Positions 12,594-34,620 of a stretch of 64,000 nt of DNA are shown piece after piece. This DNA comes from Lepisosteus oculatus. Lineage: Eukaryota; Chordata; Actinopteri; Semionotiformes; Lepisosteidae. The notes under the pieces are model-generated. The model had not been told where the DNA came from, did no database searches, and saw only the letters and a program-made list of their open reading frames with translations. Both the position numbers and the translations under genes were made by a program. Where the stretch lies: the NCBI RefSeq assembly GCF_040954835.1, contig NC_090699.1, forward strand, positions 14,315,817 through 14,379,816, in the 5' to 3' direction. Within the stretch, counting starts at the first letter, position 1; every line of letters starts with the position of its first letter.

Positions 12594-13270
12594 CCAGAGT
12601 GAGCCCTGATTGGAGGAGCAGTGCGTCTCTCAATGACAGAGTGAGCCCTGATTGGAGGAGCAGTGTGTCTCTCACTAACAGAGTGAGCCCTGATTGGAGG
12701 AGCAGTGTCTCTCACTGACAGAGTGGGCTCTGATTGGAGGAGCAGTGTCTCTCACCGACAGAGTGAGCTCTGATTGGAGGAGCAGTGTGTCTCTCAGTAA
12801 CAGTGAGCCCTGATTGGAGGAGCAGTGTCTCTCACTGACAGAGTGAGCCCCAGTTGGAGGAGCAGTGTGTCTCACTAACAGAGTGAGCCCTGATTGGAGG
12901 AGCAGTGTGTCTCACTGACAGAGTGAGCCCTGATTGGAGGAGCAGTGTGTCTCACTGACAGAGTGAGCCCTGATTGGAGGAGCAGGGTGTCACACTGATA
13001 GAGTGAGCCCTGATTGGAGGAGCAGGGTGTCACACTGACAGAGTAAGCCCTGATTGGAGGAGCAGTATGTCTCCCAGTAACAGTGAGCCCTGATTGGAGG
13101 AGCAGTGTGTCAAACTGATAGAGTGAGCCCTGATTGGAGGAGCAGGGTGTCTCACTGACAGAGTGAGCCCTGATTGGAGGAGCAGGGTGTCTCACTGACA
13201 GAGTGAGCCCTGATTGGAGGGGCAGTGTGTCTCTCACGGACAAAGTGAGATCTTAGTGGAGGGGCAGTGT
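12594..13270. repeat. Minisatellite MS-C (about 42-bp unit)
   Basis: About 16 copies of a unit built on GAGTGAGCCCTGATTGGAGG then AGCAGTGTGTCTCTCACTGA. Copies differ by small deletions of 2-6 bp. Open frames across it are products of the repeat. Confidence 0.95.
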
Positions 13271-14020
13271 CTCCGGGGGAACAAGCAGACAGACAATAGC
13301 CTTGTACAAACACAGCTGCAACAGCCAACACAAGGGTTTCAGACAAACAGGTGACCTACCCGAGGCCGGAGCAGGCCAGACAGACAGAGCACTGTCCCTG
13401 CAGAGAGCAGACCAGCTGCCACACAGACAAAACACGCTGCAGCACTACTGCTTTTCTCCAAAAAAAAAAGAGTCAGAACAGTTTTTTTATTTTTCATTTC
13501 TTCGAAAACCAAAAGCAAAACAGATCGAACACAAAAAAGTTACAAGTGGAGGAAAAGAAAGACGAATTATTCTGAGGTCCCAGGCTGCAATGCCAGTCCG
13601 ATCGTCCACAGTCGCAGTCATTAGAATAGTGTGGCTAACGATGGAAAACAGTTCGATTAGAGTATAAAGTTGATGCACAGGCCGGGCGGACCACAGACCG
13701 CCATCACGGCGCATAAGACATCTTCCTCACCATCATCATCGATTGGTTTTTTTTGGTTTTCTCAACAACAGAAAACAGCAGAAGAACATAACAACTTTGG
13801 AATAACAGGCTTTTATAGTTTTAAAAAAATGAAAACATGGTTTGTCTGTTTTATTACTAACAGCAATATTATTAATAACAATAATATACAACTTAAAACC
13901 AAAAATTATCTTTAGTATTTTTTATTGATGTGTCCTTCAAAGAATCTCTCCTCCACCCGTGTCTCTCTCAGCCCAGCTGTGACATACTGTAGTGTGAGAA
14001 TCAAGTGTTAAAGGATTTTC
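13271..14020. other. AT-rich unique stretch
   Basis: No gene is supported. It contains A-runs near 13,460, an AT-rich section at 13,740-13,930, and TTTATT hexamers near 13,851 and 13,918 that read AATAAA on the minus strand. These could serve a long zfhx2 3' UTR, but the distance (2.7 kb or more from the stop) makes this weak. Confidence 0.35.
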
Positions 14021-14029
14021 ATTAGTGTC

Positions 14030-14560
14030 GATCTCCCTTACGGCCTGTCCTGTTGCATGTTTATTACTAAGGAATTCCCTGCGATCTCCTCTCTCACTGT
14101 CTCCTGTCCTGTTGTGTTTATTACTAAGGGATTCTCCTCTCTCTCTCACTGTGTCTCCTGTCCTGTTGCAGGTTTATTACAGAGGGCCCCTCTGTGATCT
14201 CCTCTCTCTCACTGTGTCTCCTGTCCTGTTGTGTGTGTCTATTACAGAGGGCCCCTCTGTGATCTCCTCTCTCTCACTGGGTCTCCTGTCCTGTTGTGTG
14301 TGTCTATTACTGAGGGCCTCTCGGTGATCTCTCTCTCACTGTGTCTCCTGTCCTGTTGTGTGTGTCTATTACAGAGGGCCCCTCTGTGATCTCCTCTCTC
14401 TCACTGTGTCTCCTGTCCTGTTGTGTGTGTCTATTACAGAGGGCCCCTCTGTGATCTCCTCTCTCACTGTGTCTCCTGTCCTGTTGTGTGTGTCTATTAC
14501 TGAGGGCCTCTCGGTGATCTCTCTCTCACTGTGTCTCCTGTCCTGTAGTGCGTGGACTCT
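14030..14560. repeat. Minisatellite MS-D (about 62-66-bp unit) with a palindromic core
   Basis: About eight copies of a unit combining GTCTCCTGTCCTGTTGTGTG, a TCTATTACAGAGGGCCCCTCT core and a CTCTCTCTCACTGT stretch. The core AGAGGGCCCCTCT is nearly self-complementary. Early units (14,030-14,160) are diverged. Confidence 0.9.
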
Positions 14561-15240
14561 GCGGGGGACCACGCTGAGCAGATGGGGCTGTGTGCGTCAG
14601 TGAAGGGAGCCTTCCTGTAATGAAAGTGGTGAACGAGCAGCGGCGCGCTCGTGCTGCAGGAGCTGGGAAATGGTACAAGTGCACGTGGGGCACAGGCTCT
14701 GCTCCTGGGAGACAGGCCGTGTGCGCGGAGACGCGTTCCTAACGGGCAGCAGGCAAGATCTGGAGCCTCCCGCGCGAGCAGACCCAGGTTCGAGCCTGGC
14801 TCATGTGACCAGCCCCCACTGTTTAATTGACTTAATCGCATCGCACCGGGGGCAGGCCGGGCCTGTGTCATGTGACCAGCTAGGTCACAGGTGTCCCAAG
14901 AGTGGGTGACCCCCTTTTTTATGACAGGGCGGGTCATAAAAAAGGTCCCCTTCTGAATGCCGGACAGCAGAGAGGAGTCTTTTAAATAAACAGTGTGGAC
15001 ATGCCCGTGTGTGGACAGGCCAGCACGCGAGTGTGGACATGTCAGTCAGTGGACATGCCCGTGTGAGGACAGGCCTGCCAGACCAGGCATCTCCCTGCCC
15101 TGCAGATCCACAGGAGACACAAGACCCAGCTGATGGGGACACATGCGAAACCGCAGCCCGTGAGTGGCTGAGCTGTGTCACATGACCACGTGCCTATACT
15201 AGCCCGTGACACCACCTTGTCCTCCTGAGAGAACCACCCC
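14561..15240. other. Non-coding flank with a short GTGGACATG repeat
   Basis: No splice-bounded frame is visible. The segment 14,995-15,080 carries several imperfect copies of GTGGACATGCCCGTGTG and GTGGACAGGCC, a very small tandem repeat. Confidence 0.4.
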
Positions 15241-15244
15241 AAAA

Positions 15245-15668
15245 AAAACGAGACACAGAGAGAGTGGGGGTGCCTGTGAACCCCATCATCCCGAGCCTGA
15301 CGGAGACAGAGAGAGAGTAAGGGTGGATTTGTGAACCCCATTAATCTGAGCCAGATCGAGACAGAGTAGGGGTGCATCTGTGAACCCCATTATTTTGAGA
15401 CAGACAGAGAGAGTAGGGGTGCATCTGTGAACCCCGTTAATCTTAGCCAGATGGAGACAGAGTGGGGGTGCATCTGTGAACCCCATTAATCTGAGGCAGA
15501 CGGAGACAGAGTGGGGGTGTATCTGTGAACCCCATTAATCTGAGGCAGAAAAAGACAGAGTGGGGGTGCATCTGTGAACCCCATTAATCTGAGGCAGACG
15601 GAGACAGAGTGGGGGTGCATCTGTGAACCCCATTAATCTGAGGCAGACGGAGACAGAGTGGGGGTGCT
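15245..15668. repeat. Minisatellite MS-E (about 50-bp unit)
   Basis: About eight copies of GAGTGGGGGTGCATCTGTGA followed by ACCCCATTAATCTGAGGCAG and ACGGAGACA. The last copies are nearly identical and the first ones diverged. It lies within about 1 kb of the zfhx2 stop codon, so it may be in or just beyond the 3' UTR. Confidence 0.93.
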
Positions 15669-16608
15669 TGCTCATTCGGTTACCTCACTTTCCTTCGTTC
15701 TCATCTGGGTTTGGTTTCGGAGCAGGTAGGTGCAGGTAGTTCTTTAGTTTGTTTTTGGGGTACAATGGGTCGACCCGTTTTTTTCTTTTAAAAAAAGAGT
15801 TCCCTCCAGCGCACCAGAGGGGGGCTCAGAGGGGTCAGAGGTCGGGCATAGAGGAGAGGGGGCGCAGGGGGTTGGGGGTGACAAGTTGACCCAGTTTTTT
15901 TTCAAAAAGTTCTGTCTGAACCCCCGTTTAGAATCAATATTTAAACATACATACACATTTTATATATATACTTTCTTATAAAAGACAAGATTGTCCACAT
16001 CCAGTCCCATCTGGGTCAGTTCTGCACGGGGCGAGTCGTGGTGCCCGCTGGGGGCCCGGTCCAGTTCTGCTGGGGCCCGGTAGTGTGTACAGACGAGACC
16101 CATCTGAAGAACTGGTTTTAAAAACAAGAGAAAAGAATCGAGTCCAGGTCCAGGAAGCGGGCGTGGAAACGTGAAGGAAACTCGTAAAAATATTAATCCC
16201 GTTAGTCTTCGCTAAAACGCAGGGGGGTGGTGGTGGGGGGGAGGGCGTGAGGATGTCGGCTCAGGCGGTCTCGCGTTCCGGAAGGGGCTGCTCGAACCCA
16301 TCACAGGCCGGTCCGGTAACACCAAGAGGGACCCCAGAACAAACCCAGGTGTCACGTGATCACCCCCACAGTCGGCCGATAGTTAATAAATACAAAAATC
16401 AAGGGGAGTCGGGGGGGTGGGGGTTTGGGGTGTTCAAAGGCAGGGGTCGAAGGTCAGCTGGAGCCAGTTCACGACGTGATTAAAAACAGATCCGCGCGGG
16501 TACCTCTTAAACCTCCGGGCGTCGCCACTGCCTGTGAGCCGCCGCGCGGCGCCGGGGCTCGGACCAGTACCAGAGTCAGTACCGCTTGTGAGGGCCGCGC
16601 CGCGGGCC
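15669..16608 (-). other. Probable zfhx2 3' UTR and flank
   Basis: Non-repetitive sequence immediately downstream of the zfhx2 stop on the minus strand. I could not find a canonical minus-strand AATAAA here, so the transcript end is undefined. There are CpG-rich pieces near 16,230-16,340 and 16,480-16,600. Confidence 0.4.
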
Positions 16609-27064
<10,456 letters not shown>

Positions 27065-27199
27065 CTGAGAGAGAGAGGGGACGTTAATACAGACACCCCG
27101 ACTGACCACACTTTGCTGAAAGCGGATACTGGTTTCTTTCAGATCTAATCGCAGAATCTGTCCTCCAGACAGCTCTGTCTGTCCACCCCTCACAAAATC

Positions 27200-28795
27200 T
27201 CAAAACACCCCTACACTTACAGTGTCCTGGGATCTGTACTGACCAGTCAGGACACCCCTACTCTTACTGACAGTGTCCTGGGATCTGTACTGACCAGTCA
27301 GGACACCCCTACTCTTACTGACAGTGTCCTGGGATCTGGACTGACCAGCGGTCAGGACACCCCTACTCTTACTGACAGTGTCCTGGGATCTGGACTGACC
27401 AGCAGTCAGGACACCCCTACTCTTACTGATAGTGTCCTGGGATCTGGACTGACCAGCAGTCAGGACACCCCTACTCTTACTGACAGTGTCCTGGGATCTG
27501 GACTGACCAGTCAGGACACCCCTACTCTTACTGACAGTGTCCTGGGATCTGGACTGACCAGCAGTCAGGACACCCCTACTCTTACTGACAGTGTCCTGGG
27601 ATCTGGACTGACCAGCCAGGACACCCCTACTCTTACTGACAGTGTCCTGGGATCTGGACTGACCAGCAGTCAGGACACCCCTACTCTTACTGACAGTGTA
27701 CTGGGATCTGGACTGACCAGCAGTCAGGACACCCCTACTCTTACTGACAGTGTCCTGGGATCTGGACTGACCAGTCAGGACACCCCTACTCTTACTGACA
27801 GTGTCCTGGGATCTGGACTGACCAGCAGTCAGGACACCCCTACTCTTACTGACAGTGTACTGGTATCTGGACTGACCAGCAGTCAGGACACCCCTACTCT
27901 TACTGACAGTGTCCTGGGATCTGGACTGACCAGCAGTCAGGACACCCCTACTCTTACTGACAGTGTCCTGGGATCTGGACTGACCAGCAGTCAGGACACC
28001 CCTACTCTTACTGACAGTGTCCTGGGATCTGGACTGACCAGCAGTCAGGACACCCCTACTCTTACTGACAGTGTCCTGGCATCTGTACTGACCAGTCAGG
28101 ACACCCCTACTCTTACTGACAGTGTCCTGGCATCTGGACTGACCAGCAGTCAGGACACCCCTACTCTTACTGACAGTGTCCTGGGATCTGGACTGACCAG
28201 CAGTCAGGACACCCCTACTCTTACTGACAGTGTCCTGGGATCTGGACTGACCAGCAGTCAGGACACCCCTACTCTTACTGACAGTGTCCTGGGATCTGGA
28301 CTGACCAGCAGTCAGGACACCCCTACTCTTACTGACAGTGTCCTGGCATCTGTACTGACCAGTCAGGACACCCCTACTCTTACTGACAGTGTCCTGGGAT
28401 CTGGACTGACCAGCAGTCAGGACACCCCTACTCTTACTGACAGTGTCCTGGGATCTGGACTGACCAGCAGTCAGGACACCCCTACTCTTACTGACAGTGT
28501 CCTGGGATCTGGACTGACCAGCAGTCAGGACACCCCTACTCTTACTGACAGTGTCCTGGCATCTGTACTGACCAGTCAGGACACCCCTACTCTTACTGAC
28601 AGTGTCCTGGCATCTGTACTGACCAGTCAGGACACCCCTACTCTTACTGACAGTGTCCTGGGGTCTGTACTGACCAGTCAGGACACCCCTACTCTTACTG
28701 ACAGTGTCCTGGGATCTGTACTGACCAGCAGTCAGGACACCCCTACTCTTACTGACAGTGTCCTGGCATCTGTACTGACCAGTCAGGACACAGAA
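27200..28795. repeat. Minisatellite MS-H (about 51/54-bp unit)
   Basis: About 29 copies of GACAGTGTCCTGGGATCTGG then ACTGACCAGCAGTCAGGACA and CCCCTACTCTTACT. The 3-bp length difference is presence or absence of one CAG. It lies in the proposed first zfhx2 intron. Confidence 0.96.
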
Positions 28796-31761
28796 GTCTA
28801 AATCTCTATTCTTGTCCTTAAAACTGCTGAAAAAACAGCACTGCTGTAATTCTTTATTTTACTGAATACTAAAAGAATAACGTTAGGGAATGCATTAAAA
28901 CTTTTTTTTAAAAAAAAGCTCTCTTTCAGGGCTCAAATTCCGCGGAAAACGGTTATCAGATTATCCCTTTTAAAAAACACCAGAACCCGGCACAGAAGCC
29001 CACAGAGGAAGACGAGCTGAAAAGCCAAGAGTAGAGGAGAGATCCGGAGATCTCAGTTATACTTCATCACCGCGCCAGACCGGACAGGTGCGTCTCTCCC
29101 GCTTCTCCTGAACCGGCACATCTCTCTCCCTCTCACCCACACACACAGAGAGAGAGAGAAACACGGACACAGCCGAAACAGATCCAATTGCGCCCGTAAT
29201 TGAACCCATTAAGTCATTAAGCCGGCGGGAGGGGCGGGCCCAGCCGACCCCCGCAACTCTGATCCCCAAAGCCGGACGCTCGAGTCGAACTCCCTCCCAG
29301 GCGACGTCGTCTTCCTCAAATCCCGAGTTTTCACACCGACACAAGAGTTGGGAAAGTTTGGGAATCGAGCCCCCCCCCCACCGCACCCACGGACTCTCCA
29401 GCAGCCTCCCCGGCGCGGCGCGTGCATTCATGACCTCTCTACACCCGCACCCTGCCCACCGCGCGCGCGCGACAGGCGGGGTGGGTGGGACAGGTGATGA
29501 GCGGCCCGTGACGGGAGCCCAGCCCCGGGGGAGGAAGGGTCTCCTTACAGTAACCGCGTCATCGGCCGCCCCCCCTCTCCAGCCCGGCCGGCCCGGGGAG
29601 ATCAAAGCCCGGCGCGGGACCGGATCGGCTGGGAACGCGCCGGGCCGCGTGAACAGAACTGCCCTTCGCCTCCGATTTCAAACACCGCAACTGCAACCGC
29701 CGCCACCAACAACAAACACAAACACAAACAAACACAATCCGAGAGAGAGAGAGCGGCCCAGGAGCCCGCAGACACCACAGAGCGCCCCGACCGCACAGAT
29801 CAACAACTAGAAAGAAGAAAAAGAAAATGTAAAAAAAAATAAAATAAACCGATCCCGAACTCGCATTTTCACCCCAGACGAAGTCGCGTCGGGGGCGACA
29901 TTGAAGTGTCACGATTCCGGCGCGCACACACACACAAAAAAAGACAAATCTGTCCCTGATTATCCAACCCCCCCCAGTCTCTCGACTTTACAAGTTAAGA
30001 ATTGGAGTGGGGCATTATAACTCAATGTGGGAAGTGTTACATAAAAACTCGCCGCCGGTGTGCTCCAGTAAATTAAAACAGGCTCATAAACGCGTGGCTG
30101 TCTCTCTCTCTCGCTGTTATTTTTTACTGAACAGCAGGGAAATTTCGCAATGTGATAACGTCCCGCTGAAAGAGAAATTATCATATAATCGCCATCGCAC
30201 CGCAATCTGCCAGTTGAGGACACTTAACCCCTTCAAAATACGGCACCGACTCCCAAGCACAACAGCCTGCGAACGACAGGCGCCCCACTGCCAATTAAAC
30301 CAGGGCTTAATTAATTCATCCCACCTTGCCTAATTGCCTAATGTTTCCTCGGCTTTATTTTCGTGCGAGGGCGCCTACGACCGTTTTCTTTTCTCACTAC
30401 AAAAAAAAAAAGGTCACAAGAATGCTTTTTAAAAAGCTTGACGGGTGGTCTTGCCATCAAAGCGACAAGGATACCGGTTTTTCTCGCCCGTATCTTCAAC
30501 CCAACCGGTTCACCGCGGTTTCCACATACCAGGTAGGGACCGAGGAGACGCGGGGACCCGGCCGGGTCAGAGTCTCTCCCGAGTCCCGCCCGGCAGCCGT
30601 CTCGGTCGGGGACGGAACACCCGGATTACCGTACCATCAGCGGGGAGACCGCAGCCTCGGTTTGCGTAAGGAATACCGATCTTTTTTTAACTTAACAGTG
30701 ACCACATCGCGTTAATGAGAAATCGGGGGAAAATGTTTTTTTTTTTAAAAAACAACAACCCCAATTCACACTTACAACTCAACAACAACAACAACTCCGT
30801 CCAATGTCATCAAAACCAGCCCAGATTAAACACACATATTGAAAACATAACCACAGAAAAAGGCACCAAACCACAAGCAGGGTTATATAACACGGACGAC
30901 TTCCAAAATTAAAAACAACACAACGTCCCCCCCCCGCCTCCTCCTTGACCAGCAAGGGGACCCTCTCCCATCCTGGGCCTCGAGTAGTGCCCTCACCCCG
31001 CGGCTGAGCGCTGTCAGCCGGCGAGCGGCGCCTCACCGACCGCCGGCCGGGCGCCGACACCAGCGGAGGCCTACCGTCGGCTCGCCTCCTGCTGTAATTA
31101 ATAAATTTGGCTCCGTGCAGATGTGCCGCGAAAAAAACACTCTCGATCCCCCCTCACCGCTCCTCCACAAATACACACACATATATATCCACGCACCCCC
31201 ACCCTACGACCACCTCCAAAAACATAAAAATATATTTTTATTAACACACCCCCCCCTCCTCAACTGTCTCCCTCCCCCCGAATACCCTCCGCTCCCGGTA
31301 CTACCACCTCTCTCGGAGCGGAAAAAAAAGCGACCGTGCGGGTCTGTTCATTTACTTTTGACGGCTTCCCAACCCCACGGAGCCCCCCCCCCACCCCACG
31401 TCCCAGCAACCGTGTCGGGGAAGAGGGGAGAAACACGCACCGCCAGGTCGAGCCCGATCTCGCCCGGACACGGCGCGACCCGGGGGAGGGAAGAGAGAGG
31501 AGGAGGAGGAGGGGGGGAGCTCCGCTCGGAGAGACGGAAAAGAGGAGAAAAAGTTTGGGAATTTCTGGCAGGCAGGCACACGATTGCACAAAACGCACAC
31601 ACACGCACCGAAATACACACGTCCAAATTTACGTTTTCGGGTCCGGCGCTCATGGTCTCCCGGCGGCTGCACGGCGCAAGCAGGATCCGTCGGACTCCCC
31701 CGGTTTTAGGAGCGGCGCTATTCTGGTTTAATTAGCGGCAGCGCAACGGGAGCCCAGTTAC

Positions 31762-31767
31762 CTGCAT
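31762..31767 (-). CDS. zfhx2: Proposed zfhx2 first coding exon end (Met-Gln)
   Basis: On the minus strand the sequence reads GCCGACCATGCAG/GTAACTGG: an ATG with a purine at -3, one more codon, then a strong donor. The exon would leave in phase 0, which is what the C2H2 exon at 27,064 requires, giving Met-Gln-Glu-Val-Ser-Gly. The upstream sequence (31,768 to about 31,830) would be 5' UTR inside the CpG-rich region. This is inferred from splice signals only. Additional exons between it and 27,064 are possible. Confidence 0.4.
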
Positions 31768-32536
31768 GGTCGGCGGTTCAGCCCGCACGCTTCCTCTTGC
31801 TCTTTAAAACCTACTGAAAACTTTTTTCTCTCTCTCTCTTTCTCCCGTCTTTCCCCTCTCTGTCGTAGTAAACAGACGACAGCTCCCCAGTGCGGCCGCC
31901 TCCCCACCTCACACCTCACGCCCCCCTCGCCCCCTCCCGACACCTCCCATTAAAGTGCCCCAGCTCCCGAGGCGCAGGCAAGAAAAAAAAAAACGCCGGA
32001 ATAAAAAAAAAAAAGAAAAAGACCCCGCTTGGGCTCAAGTCTGGGCGACTCTGGAAAGCTGCCGCCGGAGAGACCGAGGTACGTCCCCCCAGCTCTGCGC
32101 GATACCGGCGGGGAGCTGTCGGAAAAGGCGAACGCGGATCTGCTCTGGCTATGGAGGGGAGGGGAAATTAAATCGTGGGCACAAGTGGTTGGTTTTTTTT
32201 TTTCCCCCAGCTTCTCTGTTTGGAGACGCACGAGAAAACGTTTTATTTAAACGAAGCCTGCGGTGGTAAAGCGAGTCTCCGTGTGCCGCTGGAGTCATAC
32301 AGAGTATGTACGTTCCTATGATAACATCCCATGTATATATATAATATTTTTCCTTTCCATATCGGTGTTTCCGTTCTCCTTTCTCCCGACACCTTGCGCT
32401 TCACGTGTCAGGGGGATATGGACGGCACCGATAGCTCGAATAACTGGCCTCTATGCCTCAATGAACCCGTTCAGTTCGTACACATTTCCGTGCCATTCCT
32501 CTCCGCCGTAAAGCTCCATTAATCCCACCGGCGCAA

Positions 32537-32627
32537 ACTACATTGACCAGAAGGCCCCGCGATGCGGAGGCTCCGTGAGACGGAAGTAGAAATGTTGGAG
32601 GCGCGATTCCTGTTGGGAACTGTAGTT
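32537..32627 (+). promoter_or_regulatory. Two ZNF143/STAF-like motifs and an ETS site (thtpa promoter)
   Basis: At 32,537 ACTACATTGACCAGAAGGCC followed by CCGCG resembles the ZNF143 SBS motif (ACTACAA-TCCCAGAATGC-CCGCG). At 32,627-32,601 the reverse strand reads ACTACAGTTCCCAACAGGAA then TCGCG, a second match. Between them is GACGGAAGTAG, an ETS-type core. Such elements mark TATA-less housekeeping promoters. Confidence 0.55.
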
Positions 32628-32640
32628 TAAGGTCGGCATT

Positions 32641-33145
32641 AAAACGGTAAAGCCCAAATGTAATTTTTAAAAATGTTTTTTTTTCAAAGCATATTGCGAG
32701 AGCGAAACAACACGCCCCCGAGATTGTAGGCGCAACTGCGATCTGAATTCACAATTTATTTGTTTAGTCTACGATCTAAAATAAACTACAATCCCACAAG
32801 GCACATGGAAACGGCCAGTGAGGCCCCGAGCTGGGGTGCCCGATTATTGCCTGAATAGTTTCAAGGTGCACTGGTGTGTCGGTATTTGCCTGTGTATTTT
32901 GGTATGTACTGATATTACTTATGGTTTGTTAAAGAGACGAGTCCAAGTTACTGCGATGATAGACATGCAGTTATATTAAAAACAACGATTCTATTATGCA
33001 GCTACTTCAACAACAATAATAATAATAATAATAATAATCGTACTGCCGTAAAACAACAGATGAGTTCAATTTAAACTCTTCAGAAAGGTAGAAATACCTG
33101 TATACTCTTTTAATGCATTCATTCTTTTTATGAACTGATACTGAT
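32641..33145. other. AT-rich spacer with a third ZNF143-like motif
   Basis: ACTACAATCCCACAAGGCAC at 32,785 is a third SBS-like site. An (AAT)n microsatellite of about nine copies lies at 33,011-33,040. No coding signal. This is probably 5' UTR or first intron of thtpa. Confidence 0.45.
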
Positions 33146-33149
33146 TTTA

Positions 33150-34490
33150 CTGTGATCTTGATTAGTTAGTAGCTGAGATCATAATCACTGACACTGACAG
33201 CAATGTGAGACTCTCCAGACTGGACTGGACTGACTTTACTGTGATCTTGATTAGTTATTAACTGAGATTATAATCAGACTCCACTGACAGAGCAGTGTGA
33301 GACACTCCAGGCTGGACTGGACTGACTGGACTGTGATCTTGATCAGTTATTAACTGAGATTATAATCAGACTCCACTCACACTGACAGAGCAGTGTGAGA
33401 CTCTCCAGACTGGACTGGACTGACTGTACTGTGATCTTGATTAGTTATTAACTGAGATTATAATCAGACTCCACTGACAGAGCAGTGTGAGACACTCCAG
33501 GCTGGACTGGACTGACTGGACTGTGATCTTGATTAGTGATTAACTGAGATTATAATCAGACTCCACTGACACTGACAGAGCAGTGTGAGACTCTCCAGAC
33601 TGGACTGACTTTACTTTGATCTTGATTAGTTATTAATTGAGATTATAATCAGATTCCACTGACACTGACAGAGCAGTCTGAGACAATCCAGGCTGGACTG
33701 GACTGACTTTACTGTGATCTTGATTAGTTATTAACTGAGATTTATAATCATACTCCACTGACACTGACAGAGCAGTGTGAGACTCTCCAGGCTGGACTGG
33801 ACTGACTGTACTGTGATCTCGATCAGTTATTAATTGAGATTAGAATCAGACTCCACTGACACTGACAGAGCAGTGTGAGACTCTCCAGGCCGGACTGGAC
33901 GGATTGTACTGTGATCTTGATTAGTTATTAACTGAGATTATAATCAGACTCCACTGACACTGACAGAGCAGTGTGAGACACTCCAGGCTGGACTGACTTT
34001 ACTTTGATCTTGATTAGTTATTACCTGAGATTATAATCAGACTCCACTGACACTGACAGAGCAGTGTGAGACTCTCCAGGCCTGACTGGACTGATTGTAC
34101 TGTGATCTTGATTAGTTACTAACTGAGATTATAATCAGACTCCACTGACAATGACAGAGCAGTGTGAGACACTCCAGACTGGACTGGACTGACTGTACTG
34201 TGATCTTGATTAGTTACTGACTGAGATTATAATCAGACTCCATTGACACTGACAGAGCAGTGTGAGACACTCCAGGCCGGACTGGACTGACTGTACTGTG
34301 ATCTCGATCAGTTATTAATTGAGATTTTAATCAGACTCCACTGACACTGACAGAGCAGTGTGAGACTCTCCAGGCTGGACTGGACTGACTGTACTGTGAT
34401 CTTGATTAGTGATTCACTGAGATTATAATCAGACTCCACTGACACTGACAGAGCAGTGTGAGACTCTCCAGGCTGGACTGGACTGGTCCT
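33150..34490. repeat. Minisatellite MS-I (about 98-bp unit) upstream of thtpa
   Basis: About 13 copies of TGATCTTGATTAGTTATTAA followed by CTGAGATTATAATCAGACTC, CACTGACACTGACAGAGCAG and TGTGAGACTCTCCAGGCTGG. Units are more diverged than in the other arrays, so it is probably older. It ends about 20 bp before possible acceptors (GGGCTGTCAG, TGCTGTGCAG) of the thtpa start-codon exon, suggesting it lies in a 5' UTR intron. Confidence 0.94.
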
Positions 34491-34550
34491 TATCTTGTTC
34501 TGGGCTGTCAGATATCAATGTTGCTGTGCAGGAGAGAGCGCACTGAGAGG

Positions 34551-34620
34551 ATGAGTGTGGAGGTGGAGAGGAAGTTTGTGTGCGGCCCGGATATCCAGAC
34601 CAGACTGAACGATTTGGCAG
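34551..34620 (+). CDS. thtpa: thtpa coding exon 1
   Basis: Encodes MSVEVERKFVCGPDIQTRLN and then DLAG across the junction. It contains the CYTH signature ExExK (EVERK) near the N-terminus, as in thiamine triphosphatase. The donor is GCAG/GTGAGC. An upstream in-frame Met at 34,458 lies in MS-I-like sequence and is rejected as start. Confidence 0.9.

Larger units (their letters stand above)
28900..32640. promoter_or_regulatory. CpG-rich divergent promoter region of zfhx2 and thtpa
   Basis: Long GC/CpG-rich single-copy region with many CpGs (for example around 29,220-29,660, 30,540-30,660, 30,990-31,080, 31,430-31,500 and 31,880-32,120), poly-A/poly-T runs and AT-rich pockets. Short open frames on both strands are random products of CpG-rich composition. 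It lies between the 5' exons of zfhx2 (minus) and thtpa (plus), where a bidirectional promoter is expected. Transcription start sites cannot be placed from sequence alone. Confidence 0.6.

Noticed and set aside
13937-14603. Frames of 67-146 codons around MS-D
   Set aside because: They follow the repeat periodicity, and alternate strands are equally open.
29057-32269. Many frames of 60-206 codons on both strands in the CpG-rich region
   Set aside because: Expected from CpG-rich, stop-poor sequence. None shows a domain, consistent splice sites or homology.
34458-34550. Upstream in-frame Met of thtpa
   Set aside because: The extension lies in MS-I-like repeat sequence and contains likely acceptor sites. 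The family N-terminus begins close to the EVERK strand.
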